From: Desulfosediminicola flagellatus
GTDB taxonomy: Bacteria > Desulfobacterota > Desulfobulbia > Desulfobulbales > Desulfocapsaceae
Length of the DNA: 64,000 nt
Reading direction: 5' to 3'
Assembly: GCF_005116655.2 (NCBI RefSeq)
Contig: NZ_CP050698.1
Location: 1,704,501 to 1,768,500, forward strand
The notes below the pieces were generated by a model, which saw nothing but the letters and a program-made list of their open reading frames with translations, was not told the DNA's origin and did not search any database. The position numbers and the translations under genes were made by a program. Below are positions 44,529 through 53,604 of the stretch, in pieces; positions within the stretch are counted from its first letter, which is position 1; each line of letters begins with the position of its first letter.

Positions 44529-46082
44529 TTACAGAAACGACTCAACCGGCAGCAGACGCAAGAACCAAACTGACAATTTAGCCCAGAAGCCCGCATACGG
44601 TTCGTTTTCAAAGACGATTTCCTTTCCATCCCGGTTAACCTTCCATTGCAGAGAGCCACTTCCGTCGAGCGTAACTCGGAACGCTACTTTATCGATGTTA
44701 TCTATGAAAACTCGTGCGCTTTTTCCTGCCAGCTCCTTGTTGAAAAAGAGAATTCCGATTTCATTGTTGATGTTTAAGGATCGCTGATCAAGGTTCATGG
44801 ACCCGACGAACATCGCATCCTGGTCAAGGACCATTGTCTTGGCATGTAGACTCGACTTACTGAGGCCTGGTAACCAACTGAGTCGCTTCATCACCTCTTT
44901 ATTTATCTCTTCGTCGAGTTCGTAAAGTTCAACGCCGGCCTTAATAAGCTGTTTGCGGTAGCGTGAGTAACCAGCATGAACGGCAGACACATCATTTGAG
45001 GCCAGCGAGTTGGTGAGAATGCGTATTCGTACCCCTTTGGCGCTGAGTCTACATAACGCATCTGCGCCTTTTTGCCCCGGAACGAAATAGGGAGAGATGA
45101 TGAGCAACTCCTCGTTCAAACTCTCCAGGTAAGGCCAGAGTTTGGAGATAAGCAGATCTTCCTTCCAATTTTTTCCCCGCTCTTTTTTCTCAGACGAGTC
45201 ATGCATCAGCTGCGCCTCTCCCCAGCTGAAGTGAATAGTACCGTTTCGCAGTAGACCGTTGGCGAGTTCTGAGTTGAGCAGAGCGGTAATATAGCTTGTT
45301 GCCGCCGCATTGTTTTCAAACTCGGCAAGTCGCTTTTTCAGAGTGGGTAACGTGTCTATTAAAGCCTGTCCAGCAAGAGTCGAGGCAGGATAAGCGTGGT
45401 CGCTGTTCCAGTATTGATCGAAGGCGTCTGAAACTTCGGGTACAACTGGGCCAATGGCTAGCATATCCATATCGGCAAAGGCCAAATCCTTATTGGCGTC
45501 GAAATATTCGTCGCCGATATTACGGCCGCCGATAATGGTTAGGCGATTGTCAACCGTGAATGATTTGCTGTGCATCCGATAATTGACATCAGACAGGCGA
45601 GTGATGAATTGAAGGTTTTTCGAACTTCCTCTCACAAAGGGATTGAAAAGCCGTACTTCCATATGAGGATGTGAATCCAGAGTCGTCCATACGTTGTCGG
45701 CCTCCTCACCATACATGTCGTCGATTAGCACGCGCACCCGCACTCCTCGATCGGCGGCTTTTATGAGGCGGTGAATGAGAAGCTGGCCGACCGTGTCCTG
45801 GTGAAACATGTAATACTGGACATCAATGCTGCGTTCCGCTTTTTCTGCGAGTGCGACCCTTGCTACAAAAGCATCCAGTCCGTTAGCGAGCAGGATAGCT
45901 CCCGTTTTGCCCGCCTGGTCTTTCGTTTGTTTTTCGACTAACTTGCTCAAATATGTTGTATCAGTATTAGACATCACTTGAGAAACCTGCTTTTCAGCGT
46001 TATCCGGCAGATTAGAACAACCAACCAGCAAAAATACTACTAACGCAAAAATGAAATGTTTTCTTTGGATGTGCTGGAACAT
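44529..46082 (-). CDS. Phospholipase-D family lipoprotein (cardiolipin synthase-like)
   Basis: 517 residues. The N terminus has a lipoprotein signal with lipobox LLVGC (Cys22). Two phospholipase-D HKD motifs are visible: MHSKSFTVDNRLTIIGGRN (about 168-186) and LHAKTMVLDQDAMFVGSMN (about 400-418), both keeping His-x-Lys-x4-Asp. This is the YmdC/ClsC type of enzyme, which makes cardiolipin or exchanges phosphatidyl groups. GAGGACAGATT precedes the ATG at 46082. It lies just below the Mla lipid-transport operon on the same strand, after 548 bp, which fits a role in envelope lipid remodelling. Confidence 0.88.
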   Translation of the reverse strand: MFQHIQRKHFIFALVVFLLVGCSNLPDNAEKQVSQVMSNTDTTYLSKLVEKQTKDQAGKTGAILLANGLDAFVARVALAEKAERSIDVQYYMFHQDTVGQLLIHRLIKAADRGVRVRVLIDDMYGEEADNVWTTLDSHPHMEVRLFNPFVRGSSKNLQFITRLSDVNYRMHSKSFTVDNRLTIIGGRNIGDEYFDANKDLAFADMDMLAIGPVVPEVSDAFDQYWNSDHAYPASTLAGQALIDTLPTLKKRLAEFENNAAATSYITALLNSELANGLLRNGTIHFSWGEAQLMHDSSEKKERGKNWKEDLLISKLWPYLESLNEELLIISPYFVPGQKGADALCRLSAKGVRIRILTNSLASNDVSAVHAGYSRYRKQLIKAGVELYELDEEINKEVMKRLSWLPGLSKSSLHAKTMVLDQDAMFVGSMNLDQRSLNINNEIGILFFNKELAGKSARVFIDNIDKVAFRVTLDGSGSLQWKVNRDGKEIVFENEPYAGFWAKLSVWFLRLLPVESFL

Positions 46083-46630
46083 AATCTGTCCTCATCGGTT
46101 TGAAGCGGGACTTACGAATCATTCTGGTGCATTCCCTCATGGTCTAATGTCATGGGGAAAAGAAATTTTTAGAGGAGATGGTAATACCGTAAAAACATGA
46201 TTCTACCGAAAACATAACTGCCAGATTACGAGGAATGATGGAATCATGAAAATTCAATCGGAGTTCGATGTATCTTCTTTAACTCTCAACCATCCGTAGA
46301 TGATCTCATCCATTTGCCTTACTATACTTCTCAATTTTGACTAGTATATGCCAATAAAGAGGAGATACAAAGCATCGGTGGTCCAAAGAACATTGGCAAA
46401 CTGCAATATCGATCTACCCCATACAAAACGAAAGGAAAGTAAAAGCAAGGTGATGAATAATCCAAAGGCGTTTGAGCTGATAATGAACGTTTCAGATTCT
46501 CTGACATGTTTCATTCTTCAAGTTACAAGGCATTAACGATAAGCATGGCTTCTTTATGAAATGTTCGGGCTGGGAATGATCGATCTATTACTCTTGCTGA
46601 ATCACCCAGAAGAGAACAGCCAGGACACAC
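46083..46630. other. Intergenic region between the phospholipase-D and PqiC-like genes
   Basis: About 550 bp. No open frame with coding character or ribosome site was found on either strand, and I see no T-tailed hairpin ending the mla operon. Confidence 0.5.
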
Positions 46631-47248
46631 CTATTTCAAAGATGCTGCATCTATTGACTGGGCTATTTCTTTACTCAGCTTTCCTAGTGCTCTGCTCTGG
46701 GCAGCAACCAATCCGGCATAATCAGGAGTATCGGTTGTTTCTGAGATACTGCTTCGTTTGTTGTCGATAATCGATTTGTCCTTGTCATTAAGAACGAGCC
46801 AACGTGCCACAAGAGTGACCTCGTTATTCAGGTCACCATCAAAGCGGATGATTTCGATAATTACCTGGTAATCGATAGGAATAAAAGAGCGCCATGGATG
46901 GATAAAAACCTTCTCGGTGTTTAACAGAGAGCCTATATTGTCGGCCATTATATTGATAATATTGTTTTTGAGGGAACCAGACCACTGATCGAATGCTGCT
47001 TGACCAATCTTGTTTTCATCAATTCGGGTGATAATTTTGGACGTATTCAGGTAGTCGGCCAGTTTGATTGGTCCAATGCCAATGGGCAGGTTGCGTGATG
47101 CGCTGCTCTCTGTCAGCAATTTCTGACGTTCTACAGTTGATGTAAGTGTATAGAATCGTGTTGGTTGGCTTTTATTCATGCAGCCGCTAATCAGTAAAGC
47201 AAGAACCACATTTACCAGGATCAAAACAAAAGATTTTTTCTTCAGCAT
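46631..47248 (-). CDS. PqiC-like ABC-transport-associated lipoprotein
   Basis: 205 residues with a signal peptide ending in LLISGC (lipidated Cys22). The body resembles the PqiC/LetA-associated or MlaA-operon auxiliary lipoprotein domain (ABC_trans_aux): FYTLTSTVERQ, IGIGPIKLADYLNTSKIITRIDENKI, WRSFIPIDYQVIIEIIRFDGDLNNEVTLVARWLV. It is the last gene of the Mla-type operon (10 nt after mlaD) and may interact with MCE proteins at the outer membrane. Confidence 0.85.
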   Translation of the reverse strand: MLKKKSFVLILVNVVLALLISGCMNKSQPTRFYTLTSTVERQKLLTESSASRNLPIGIGPIKLADYLNTSKIITRIDENKIGQAAFDQWSGSLKNNIINIMADNIGSLLNTEKVFIHPWRSFIPIDYQVIIEIIRFDGDLNNEVTLVARWLVLNDKDKSIIDNKRSSISETTDTPDYAGLVAAQSRALGKLSKEIAQSIDAASLK

Positions 47249-47258
47249 AATATTTTTC

Positions 47259-48257
47259 TCAGTTATTGTCTTTTCCCCGAATAAGGGCTTCAGGATGCTG
47301 TTCCAGATAATCTGCCAGTTGTCGGATAGAATCTGTCATGCTGGATATATTTTGCAATGTCTCCTCCAGTTCAATGACAAGTTGAGCATCTTCAGATACG
47401 ACCCCTTTGACCCCAGCCAAACTTTCATTCAAGCTGGTAGACACAACATCTAACTGTTTGTTGATATTTCGCGTCAGCGAATCAAAATGCTCTATCAACT
47501 GTCTCATGTCGTCTACAAGCGGCTCAACCTGAGTGTTTACATTGTTAACCAGTGTGCGGGTGTCGCTGAGAGTATCTTCGATGTTACCAGTCACATCTCC
47601 AATGTAGTTATCGAGTTTACCGACGAGCAGCCGCGCTTCGTCGGCAGTTTGTCTCATGGACTTTAACCCCTCAGGTAGATCAGGATTATTGACAAGGCGA
47701 TCAACTCCAACGATGATGTTACTAAAATGTGCAAGATCGATTTTCTGCAGTTTTTGGAATAACCTTTCTGTTGTTGATTGTATCGTTGGTATTTCAGTGA
47801 ATTCTGAGTCAAGATTCTTTAAATTTACGGGGGAATTAGGGAAATAATCGAGTTCAATCATCAGTTGTCCGGTAATAAGGCTCTGAGTACTCAATACCGC
47901 CCGCAGACCACGCTCGGCAAGCTGTGCTATTGTTTTTGCCGGATCTCTTTGGGGTTGTATAGTTTCGCCGACATCAAACTTGTCTTGTCTGATATCGATA
48001 AAAACCGGAATGCTCATGGTCAGGTCTTGAGGATTTGCGCGAATGAGGATGTTGGTGACTGACCCAATCTGCACTCCCTGGAGCAACACAGGGGCGCCAA
48101 CGTTTAAACCTTTGATGGAATTATCAAAGTAGAGAACAAACCTTTCAGTTCGTTGAAAAAACTTACCAGAACCCAAAATAACTACACTCGCAGCAAATAT
48201 GAAAACTGCAATGACAATGAAACCGCCGATCATTGTTGTATTAGCCTGTTTTGCCAT
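47259..48257 (-). CDS. mlaD: MlaD-type MCE-domain protein
   Basis: 332 residues: N-terminal helix (about 10-30), a single MCE domain (about 38-115, VLYFDNSIKGLNVGAPVLLQGVQIGSV) and a long C-terminal coiled-coil region (about 150-315). Single-MCE proteins of this type assemble as hexamers that carry phospholipids across the periplasm. AAGGAG precedes the ATG. It lies between the ATPase gene (12 nt) and the PqiC-like gene. The long helical tail is longer than E. coli MlaD (183 residues), more like the mycobacterial or YebT-type tunnels. Confidence 0.9.
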   Translation of the reverse strand: MAKQANTTMIGGFIVIAVFIFAASVVILGSGKFFQRTERFVLYFDNSIKGLNVGAPVLLQGVQIGSVTNILIRANPQDLTMSIPVFIDIRQDKFDVGETIQPQRDPAKTIAQLAERGLRAVLSTQSLITGQLMIELDYFPNSPVNLKNLDSEFTEIPTIQSTTERLFQKLQKIDLAHFSNIIVGVDRLVNNPDLPEGLKSMRQTADEARLLVGKLDNYIGDVTGNIEDTLSDTRTLVNNVNTQVEPLVDDMRQLIEHFDSLTRNINKQLDVVSTSLNESLAGVKGVVSEDAQLVIELEETLQNISSMTDSIRQLADYLEQHPEALIRGKDNN

Positions 48258-48269
48258 TCTGTCTCCTTG

Positions 48270-49034
48270 TTACTTCTCCAACGTTTCGCCCCGAGTTAAA
48301 AACATATGCAGGGTTGGATCGTGACTCTCCGCCAACAGTTTGTTTGGGTTGCCCGTTGCCGTCATAGTACGTTTGGACACATCGAGAAATACCGAGTTGG
48401 TACCAATTGCAAAGATACTTGCAAGTTCATGAGTTACTACCACCATAGTGGTGCCCATGCTTTCGCTCAGCTCAATAATCATATCATCCAACCGGCGTGC
48501 ACTCACAGGGTCAAGCCCCGCCGAAGGTTCGTCAAAGAACAGAATCTCAGGATCCAAGGCCATTGCACGGGCAATGCCGGCCCGCTTCTGCATTCCACCG
48601 CTTATCTCAGACGGGTAAAAGTCTTTAAAGCCAGCCAGGCCAACTAACTCCAGCTTCAGTTCAACAACTTCATCCACCTCAGCAGTACTTAAATTCGTGT
48701 AGATTTCAAGGGGCAGAGCGATGTTTTCTCCGAGCGTCATGGAACTCCACAAAGCTCCACTCTGATACATGACTCCACCTCGGCGGATGATCTGTTCACG
48801 TGTCTGCTGGTCCGCTGCCCAGAAATCTGTATCATCATAAAGAACTCGACCTTTGGCAGGACTCTTCAGCCCGATGAGAATAGTCATCATCGTACTTTTA
48901 CCGCAACCGCTGCCACCCATAATAATGAAGATATCCCCATGGTAGATAGTGAAATTTAAATCCCGCATCAGGACAAAATCACCATACCCCATGGTCAAAT
49001 CCTGGATCGATATGTGTGCCTTACGTTCAGTCAT
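48270..49034 (-). CDS. mlaF: MlaF-type ABC transporter ATPase
   Basis: 254 residues with Walker A GGSGCGKST (about 41-49), Q-loop QSGAL, signature SGGMQKRAGIARAMALDPEILFFDEPS (about 146-172) and the switch His in VVTHE. It belongs to the phospholipid-import ATPases of the MlaF/Ttg2A group. It is encoded between the STAS-permease fusion and the MCE protein. It drives lipid movement between outer and inner membrane. Confidence 0.93.
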   Translation of the reverse strand: MTERKAHISIQDLTMGYGDFVLMRDLNFTIYHGDIFIIMGGSGCGKSTMMTILIGLKSPAKGRVLYDDTDFWAADQQTREQIIRRGGVMYQSGALWSSMTLGENIALPLEIYTNLSTAEVDEVVELKLELVGLAGFKDFYPSEISGGMQKRAGIARAMALDPEILFFDEPSAGLDPVSARRLDDMIIELSESMGTTMVVVTHELASIFAIGTNSVFLDVSKRTMTATGNPNKLLAESHDPTLHMFLTRGETLEK

Positions 49035-49082
49035 GTTTTGTGTTTTCAGTCGAGTAGCAAGTTGTATGGCGAAATCAAAACC

Positions 49083-50213
49083 TTAAATTCCTAAGATATT
49101 ACAGATGATTGTAATCATTGCGGTCGTTACTATAATACCGACGATCGCGGTCACAACCGCGGAGGTGGCGGCATCGCCAACTGCTGAGGCGCTTCGCCCG
49201 CACTCCATTCCTCTCATGCAACCAGCCAAAGCAACAATCACTCCAAAAAGGAATCCGCTGAAAAGCCCTATGCCAAGATCCCAAAATCTCACTGCTGTCA
49301 CTGTTTCATTGAAGTACTGTATAAACCCGATATCAAGCATATATACGCCGACTACCATTCCGCCAAATATTCCCATGATGTTGGCGTAGAGGCACAGAAG
49401 TGGCATCATGATCATTAGTGCCAGCATCCGGGGCAATACGAGAAATTCCATAGGCGAAATACCCATGGTCCTCAGTGCATCAATTTCCTGGTTCACCTGC
49501 ATGGTACCCAACTGGGCAGCAAAGGCTCCGCCTGTCCGGCCAGCCATGACAATACCGGTCATGATAGCTGCCATCAGTCTTACCATTGCGATCCCGACTA
49601 AATCAGCTACGTAGAGCTCAGCCCCGAATAACTCGAGTTGAATTGCGCCGACAAAAGCCAGAATCAGGCCGACAAGAAAACTAATCAGGGATACAATTGG
49701 CAGGGCCTGACCACCACACGTTTCCAGCATCAGCAAGAGGTCTGTCTTCCGAAAAGTGGCCTTCCCGCGCATGAATTGCACTACAGCCAGCGATGCCGCA
49801 CCAACAAAATCAAGCAATTTCCCGGCAGACCTACAGAGTTCGACAGTCTCCTCCCCAAGAATAGTAAGAAATAGACGACGTTTATCAGCGGTACGGGCAT
49901 CTTTTTTCTCTGGAACAGCAGCGGCGAGAGCCAGGAGTTGTTGGGCTCCTTGAGGCAGGCCGCTTATATCGAGTGGTATGGCCTTTTCTTCTGCCTGTTT
50001 GCGTAATCGCTTTACGAAGGTCAGCAATCCAGAATCCCACCCGGAAATATCCTTGGAGTCAAATATAATCTGCTCTACCGCAGAAGATCCCAGATGCTGA
50101 AGTACTTCTTCTGTAGAAGGCAAGTTCTGACCTAAATTCCATTGACCAGAAAGGACCAACTTCAGAACATTGTCAGAAGAACTTTTAACAAGAATCTCGG
50201 CTGGAGCTACCAT
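49083..50213 (-). CDS. mlaE: MlaE-type ABC permease with N-terminal STAS domain (MlaB-MlaE fusion)
   Basis: 376 residues. Residues about 1-105 form a STAS domain (IIFDSKDISGWDSGLLTFVKRL resembles the MlaB nucleotide/contact loop), followed by the MlaE permease (about 125-376) with five to six membrane segments and motifs ETCGGQALPIVSLISFLVGLILAFVGAIQLELFGAELYVADLVGIAMVR. In E. coli MlaB is a separate STAS protein. Here it is fused, as in many Desulfobacterota. No clear ribosome site is visible at the ATG at 50213. It is the first gene of the operon. Confidence 0.88.
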   Translation of the reverse strand: MVAPAEILVKSSSDNVLKLVLSGQWNLGQNLPSTEEVLQHLGSSAVEQIIFDSKDISGWDSGLLTFVKRLRKQAEEKAIPLDISGLPQGAQQLLALAAAVPEKKDARTADKRRLFLTILGEETVELCRSAGKLLDFVGAASLAVVQFMRGKATFRKTDLLLMLETCGGQALPIVSLISFLVGLILAFVGAIQLELFGAELYVADLVGIAMVRLMAAIMTGIVMAGRTGGAFAAQLGTMQVNQEIDALRTMGISPMEFLVLPRMLALMIMMPLLCLYANIMGIFGGMVVGVYMLDIGFIQYFNETVTAVRFWDLGIGLFSGFLFGVIVALAGCMRGMECGRSASAVGDAATSAVVTAIVGIIVTTAMITIICNILGI

Positions 50214-50867
50214 TTAGAATACTAGATAAAATTTTAAATGGATGAGTGATGTGAACGCTACCCAAAGAAATGCTTTTGAGCAAAGTCCGCCTCTGGAACC
50301 TGGACGTAACGGGAAGCGAAGTACAGAACTTCCGAAGTCGATCTGTTGTTTAAAACGATTTTACCATAATTATTCCCCTCGCCAAATGCCTGCGTGAATT
50401 TACCCGATTTCGAACGGAGTTGTTCCACGCCGCAACTTACAATGTCCAAGATGCGGAAGAGTATTTGCTACTGTCAGTCGTTTGCCCAGGTTTTTACATG
50501 CCGGGCAAACGACTGTATCATGCTGCACAGCAGCAATAAAGGTTTACCTTAGTCTACATGAGGCGTAGAGGAGGGGTGGTCCTACTTTATTCGGCTATGA
50601 ACCAGGTATGCCACCGTTGATCTCCCAATGCCACTACGAGCAATGGTGGTATAATTAAAGAGGAATCCAACACTAGGAGGAGGTGCCTTTTATATGATTA
50701 TTAAGTCCGCTTTTGACCTTTTTCTATGCTTTCACCAATCCAAGATTTTTCCTAATTATCTAATAGACAAAATATGTCTAAACAGAAATTAAAAGTTAGG
50801 TCGAGATCTGCTCAACAAAGCCATCAGAGCAGGTCTCGGCTTCTACAGCTTACGGCAGAATAACCAA
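50214..50867. other. Intergenic region with perfect hairpin and transposase scar
   Basis: About 650 bp. A perfect 13-bp stem (CAGTCGTTTGCCC at 50475-50487, GGGCAAACGACTG at 50503-50515) has no T-tract on either strand. AAGTCCGCTTTTGAC (50703-50717) is the inverse of the transposase tail at 40838-40852 and on the minus strand encodes KGQKRT-stop, a typical RAYT-type end. A frame at 50258-50449 (minus) has a C-terminus reminiscent of alcohol dehydrogenases but no start or family support. Confidence 0.5.
50791..50838 (-). terminator. Rho-independent terminator of the acyl-CoA dehydrogenase gene
   Basis: CGAGACCTGCTC and GAGCAGATCTCG (positions 50838-50827 and 50813-50802 on the minus strand) form a 12-bp stem with one wobble pair and a 13-nt loop. 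It is followed on the minus strand by ACCTAACTTTTAATTT. It lies about 30 bp past the stop codon of the glutaryl-CoA dehydrogenase gene. Confidence 0.8.
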
Positions 50868-52046
50868 TTAGCGATAGGCGGCTATTCCGGTAACTTTTTC
50901 TCCAATAATCAGCGTATGCATATCATGTGTACCTTCGTAGGTGTAGACTGATTCCAGATTGTTTGCATGCCGCATAATCGGATATTCACCCATAATACCG
51001 TTTGCTCCGAGCATTGTTCGGGCTGATCTGGCAATTTCCATGGCAATTTGAACGTTATTCATCTTGGCCATGGACACCTGAGCAGGGGTGTACTTGCCCT
51101 GATCTTTTAGTCTGCCAAGTTGCAGTGCCAGGAGTTGTCCTTTAGTGAGTTCGGTTACCATCTCGGCAAGCTTTTTTTGCTGCAGTTGAAAACCGGCGAT
51201 TGGTCTATCGAACTGAATTCTGCTTTTAGAATATTCAAGAGCTGTCTGGTAACAGTGATCTGCTGCGCCCAGCGCTCCCCACGCAATTCCGTATCGGGCC
51301 TGAGTCAGACAACCAAGCGGGCATTTTAGACCTTTACAGTTGGGGAGCAGGCTTTCTGCTTCATCAACGATTACATCCTGCAATACAAGTTCTGAAGTTA
51401 CAGAGGCGCGCAGGCTCCACTTTCCTTTCATTCGTGGTGCAGAGAACCCTGGAGTGTCTGTTTTTACCAGAAAGCCGCGTACGCCTTCGTCAGTCATTGC
51501 CCAGACAAGAGCGACTTCTGCTATAGATCCGTTGGTGATCCACATTTTGGCACCATTGATTTTCCATGTCCCATCTTTTTGACGTACAGCCTGGGTTCGC
51601 ATGCCTGCAGGGTTCGAACCAAAATCAGGTTCTGTCAGGCCAAAACAGCCAAGAGATTTTCCTGTAGCCATACGGGGCAACCAGTAATTTTTCTGCTCCT
51701 CAGAGCCATAGGCAAAAATAGGGTACATAACCAGAGAACCCTGCACTGAAGCAAGAGAGCGGATAGCTGAGTCACCACGCTCAAGTTCATACATCAGTAA
51801 GCCGTACGCAACATTTGAGAGCCCTGCACAGCCATATTCAACAGGGAGGGTAGGGCCGAAGAAACCCAACTCGCCAATGAGTGCAACAAGATGCTCCGGG
51901 AAGGTCTCATTCTGTGCGTGTTGATCAATTATCGGCAGAACTTCTTCGTTAACAAACTTTCGTGCAGTTTCACGGACCAGTTTCTCTTCATCATCAAGCA
52001 AACCCTGGAATCCCATATAGTCAGTAATCTCTGTTGCTATATTCAT
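50868..52046 (-). CDS. Glutaryl-CoA dehydrogenase-like acyl-CoA dehydrogenase
   Basis: 392 residues with the acyl-CoA dehydrogenase fold: FGLTEPDFGSNPAG (FAD/substrate loop, about 134-147), WITNGSIAEVALVWA and the C-terminal TYEGTHDMHTLIIGEKVTGIAA with the catalytic base Glu at about 371. The run YPIMRHANNLESVYTYEGTHDMH is characteristic of glutaryl-CoA dehydrogenase, which makes crotonyl-CoA from glutaryl-CoA in lysine, tryptophan and benzoyl-CoA catabolism. In anaerobes related proteins may be non-decarboxylating. GGAGGG lies 5 nt before the ATG. It is a single gene. Confidence 0.9.
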   Translation of the reverse strand: MNIATEITDYMGFQGLLDDEEKLVRETARKFVNEEVLPIIDQHAQNETFPEHLVALIGELGFFGPTLPVEYGCAGLSNVAYGLLMYELERGDSAIRSLASVQGSLVMYPIFAYGSEEQKNYWLPRMATGKSLGCFGLTEPDFGSNPAGMRTQAVRQKDGTWKINGAKMWITNGSIAEVALVWAMTDEGVRGFLVKTDTPGFSAPRMKGKWSLRASVTSELVLQDVIVDEAESLLPNCKGLKCPLGCLTQARYGIAWGALGAADHCYQTALEYSKSRIQFDRPIAGFQLQQKKLAEMVTELTKGQLLALQLGRLKDQGKYTPAQVSMAKMNNVQIAMEIARSARTMLGANGIMGEYPIMRHANNLESVYTYEGTHDMHTLIIGEKVTGIAAYR

Positions 52047-52150
52047 TTTCCCTCCGGAAGTGATGTGTCACGGTTGCATCAGCCAACAGGCGGATGTGAG
52101 TGTTATTCAGATGTTCTTTATATCATTATATGTATAGCCGAATTGTATAG

Positions 52151-52169
52151 CTAACTCAAATAGAGTTAG
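52151..52169. promoter_or_regulatory. Palindromic candidate operator upstream of the PilZ and acyl-CoA dehydrogenase genes
   Basis: CTAACTC-AAATA-GAGTTAG is a perfect 7-bp inverted repeat with a 5-bp spacer in the divergent region between the two genes. It has the size of a TetR/GntR-type operator, but no regulator gene is adjacent. Confidence 0.35.
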
Positions 52170-52338
52170 GCACGGATGTGGTTGGTGATGAGGTTGAAAG
52201 GTATCGTTGTTCATTCTGACTTATATGATATGGAATGGATATTTGTTTTGGTCAACGTCATGCAGGTGATACAATGAGTTTCATGGTTCGAAGAGCGCGA
52301 GAGGAATGTTCCCATTCACAGAAAAATTCTCATAGACG

Positions 52339-53247
52339 ATGGCAGACAAGAACGAGATCATTAATTACCAGCATATATTTGACAGGTTGAAGTATTATTT
52401 TCCTGACAGTTTGTATCTGAAGAAGTCGTTTGATAAGCATACTGATTTGTCAGATATTATCCACACGCCCGCAGGATTTCTTCCCTATCTGCAGACAGCT
52501 CTGCTTGATGAAAAATTCATCGAGGTGAGATTTGATGATGGCGAGGACCTATACTTTACCAAAATAGTGGATGCACCCATCGATAAAACAGAGAGTGAGG
52601 ATGAAGATCAGCCGGAATATGTTGTAGCAGGGTATTTACAGGATATGTCTCACATGATTTCTTTGCCTTTAGAACCTGGGATGGGAAACTTTTTTATACG
52701 AAAAAGTGAAAAGGTTGTTTTTCGTATGTTTACCAAATCTCTGGCTGTTGAGTTTGGAACCAGTTTTCTCGATTTTCTCCGGATTGATGAGATACCGTAT
52801 ATGCATTTCAGATATCCGGTTATAGGGCAATTACTGAGGGGTGAACGTGAGTACAGGGCCAAGGTTTGCGAAGATGTAAATCTTACGGTAATGATCAAAG
52901 GGAAGAGAAAACAGGATGATATTGAAACGAAGATGGTAGATATTAGTGTCAACGGATTGGCAACTTCATTTCCCAGAAAGAACAGGGGGGATATTTTTGT
53001 CGGAGAAACACGAAGTCTGACAATATTTCAGGATGGCGAAAAACTTGTTCAGGTTTCCTGTTATGTTCGACATCTTACTCGTGTGAGGCAGGAAAATAGT
53101 ATAGATAATATTAGTGGTGTTGAATTTGAGTTGGCAACAAAGGACTTAAGGAAAAAAATAGAGTCACTCGTTGCCGCAGTTCAACGTGCACATCTGCAAA
53201 AGATCTCCGGGATGGCCAGAGATACAGGATACAATCTTATTGCATGA
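52339..53247 (+). CDS. PilZ-domain protein
   Basis: 302 residues. The N-terminal part (about 1-165) is a YcgR-like flexible region. The PilZ domain (about 170-285) starts at RGEREYRAKV with the conserved D-x-S-x-x-G part as DISVNGLATSFPR. The Arg cluster is R-x-x-R-x-x-R rather than the usual R-x-x-x-R, so c-di-GMP binding is uncertain. The weak ribosome site makes the ATG at 52339 tentative. It probably is a cytoplasmic c-di-GMP effector for motility or EPS. Confidence 0.8.
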   Translation: MADKNEIINYQHIFDRLKYYFPDSLYLKKSFDKHTDLSDIIHTPAGFLPYLQTALLDEKFIEVRFDDGEDLYFTKIVDAPIDKTESEDEDQPEYVVAGYLQDMSHMISLPLEPGMGNFFIRKSEKVVFRMFTKSLAVEFGTSFLDFLRIDEIPYMHFRYPVIGQLLRGEREYRAKVCEDVNLTVMIKGKRKQDDIETKMVDISVNGLATSFPRKNRGDIFVGETRSLTIFQDGEKLVQVSCYVRHLTRVRQENSIDNISGVEFELATKDLRKKIESLVAAVQRAHLQKISGMARDTGYNLIA

Positions 53248-53439
53248 TTTTACAATTATGACAGCCATGTTATGAGTGTGCAAAAGGTTGGTGTCGACTC
53301 GTATTTTTCCACTGACAGGAAAAAGGTCATTACTGTCTTGTTTGCTGCAAACACTCTACCTTTGCGTACTTCCTCTCATATTTACTGAACAACATTCCTA
53401 AGCGGGTAGGTATATTACGCAATAGATAGAAAATGAACG

Positions 53440-53604
53440 CTATAATCCCATTTTTGCTTCGAGGTTCCTGATTTCCTCTTCGATCCGTTTACGTTCTTCA
53501 GGGGTGAGGTTCGGCTGTTGAAGGCTTCGTTGTAATCCGACAAGAATCATCTCTTCGCGATATTCATTGCAGGTGTATTGTGATTTTTCGGGTTCTTTTG
53601 TCAT
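53440..53604 (-). CDS. Small conserved-looking protein (54 aa)
   Basis: A 54-residue frame too short for common ORF cut-offs. ATG at 53604, stop at 53440. The sequence is MTKEPEKSQYTCNEYREEMI followed by a charged helix (RSLQQPNLTPEERKRIEEEIRNLEAKMG). The composition is coding-like and a helix-turn-helix of leucine and charged residues is plausible. It overlaps the LysE gene end by 4 nt on the same strand, so the pair may be co-translated. No function assigned. Confidence 0.65.
   Translation of the reverse strand: MTKEPEKSQYTCNEYREEMILVGLQRSLQQPNLTPEERKRIEEEIRNLEAKMGL

Noticed and set aside
50258..50449. 63-codon minus-strand frame that ends like an alcohol dehydrogenase
   Set aside because: Only the last 15 residues look similar and there is no ribosome site, so it was not called as a gene.
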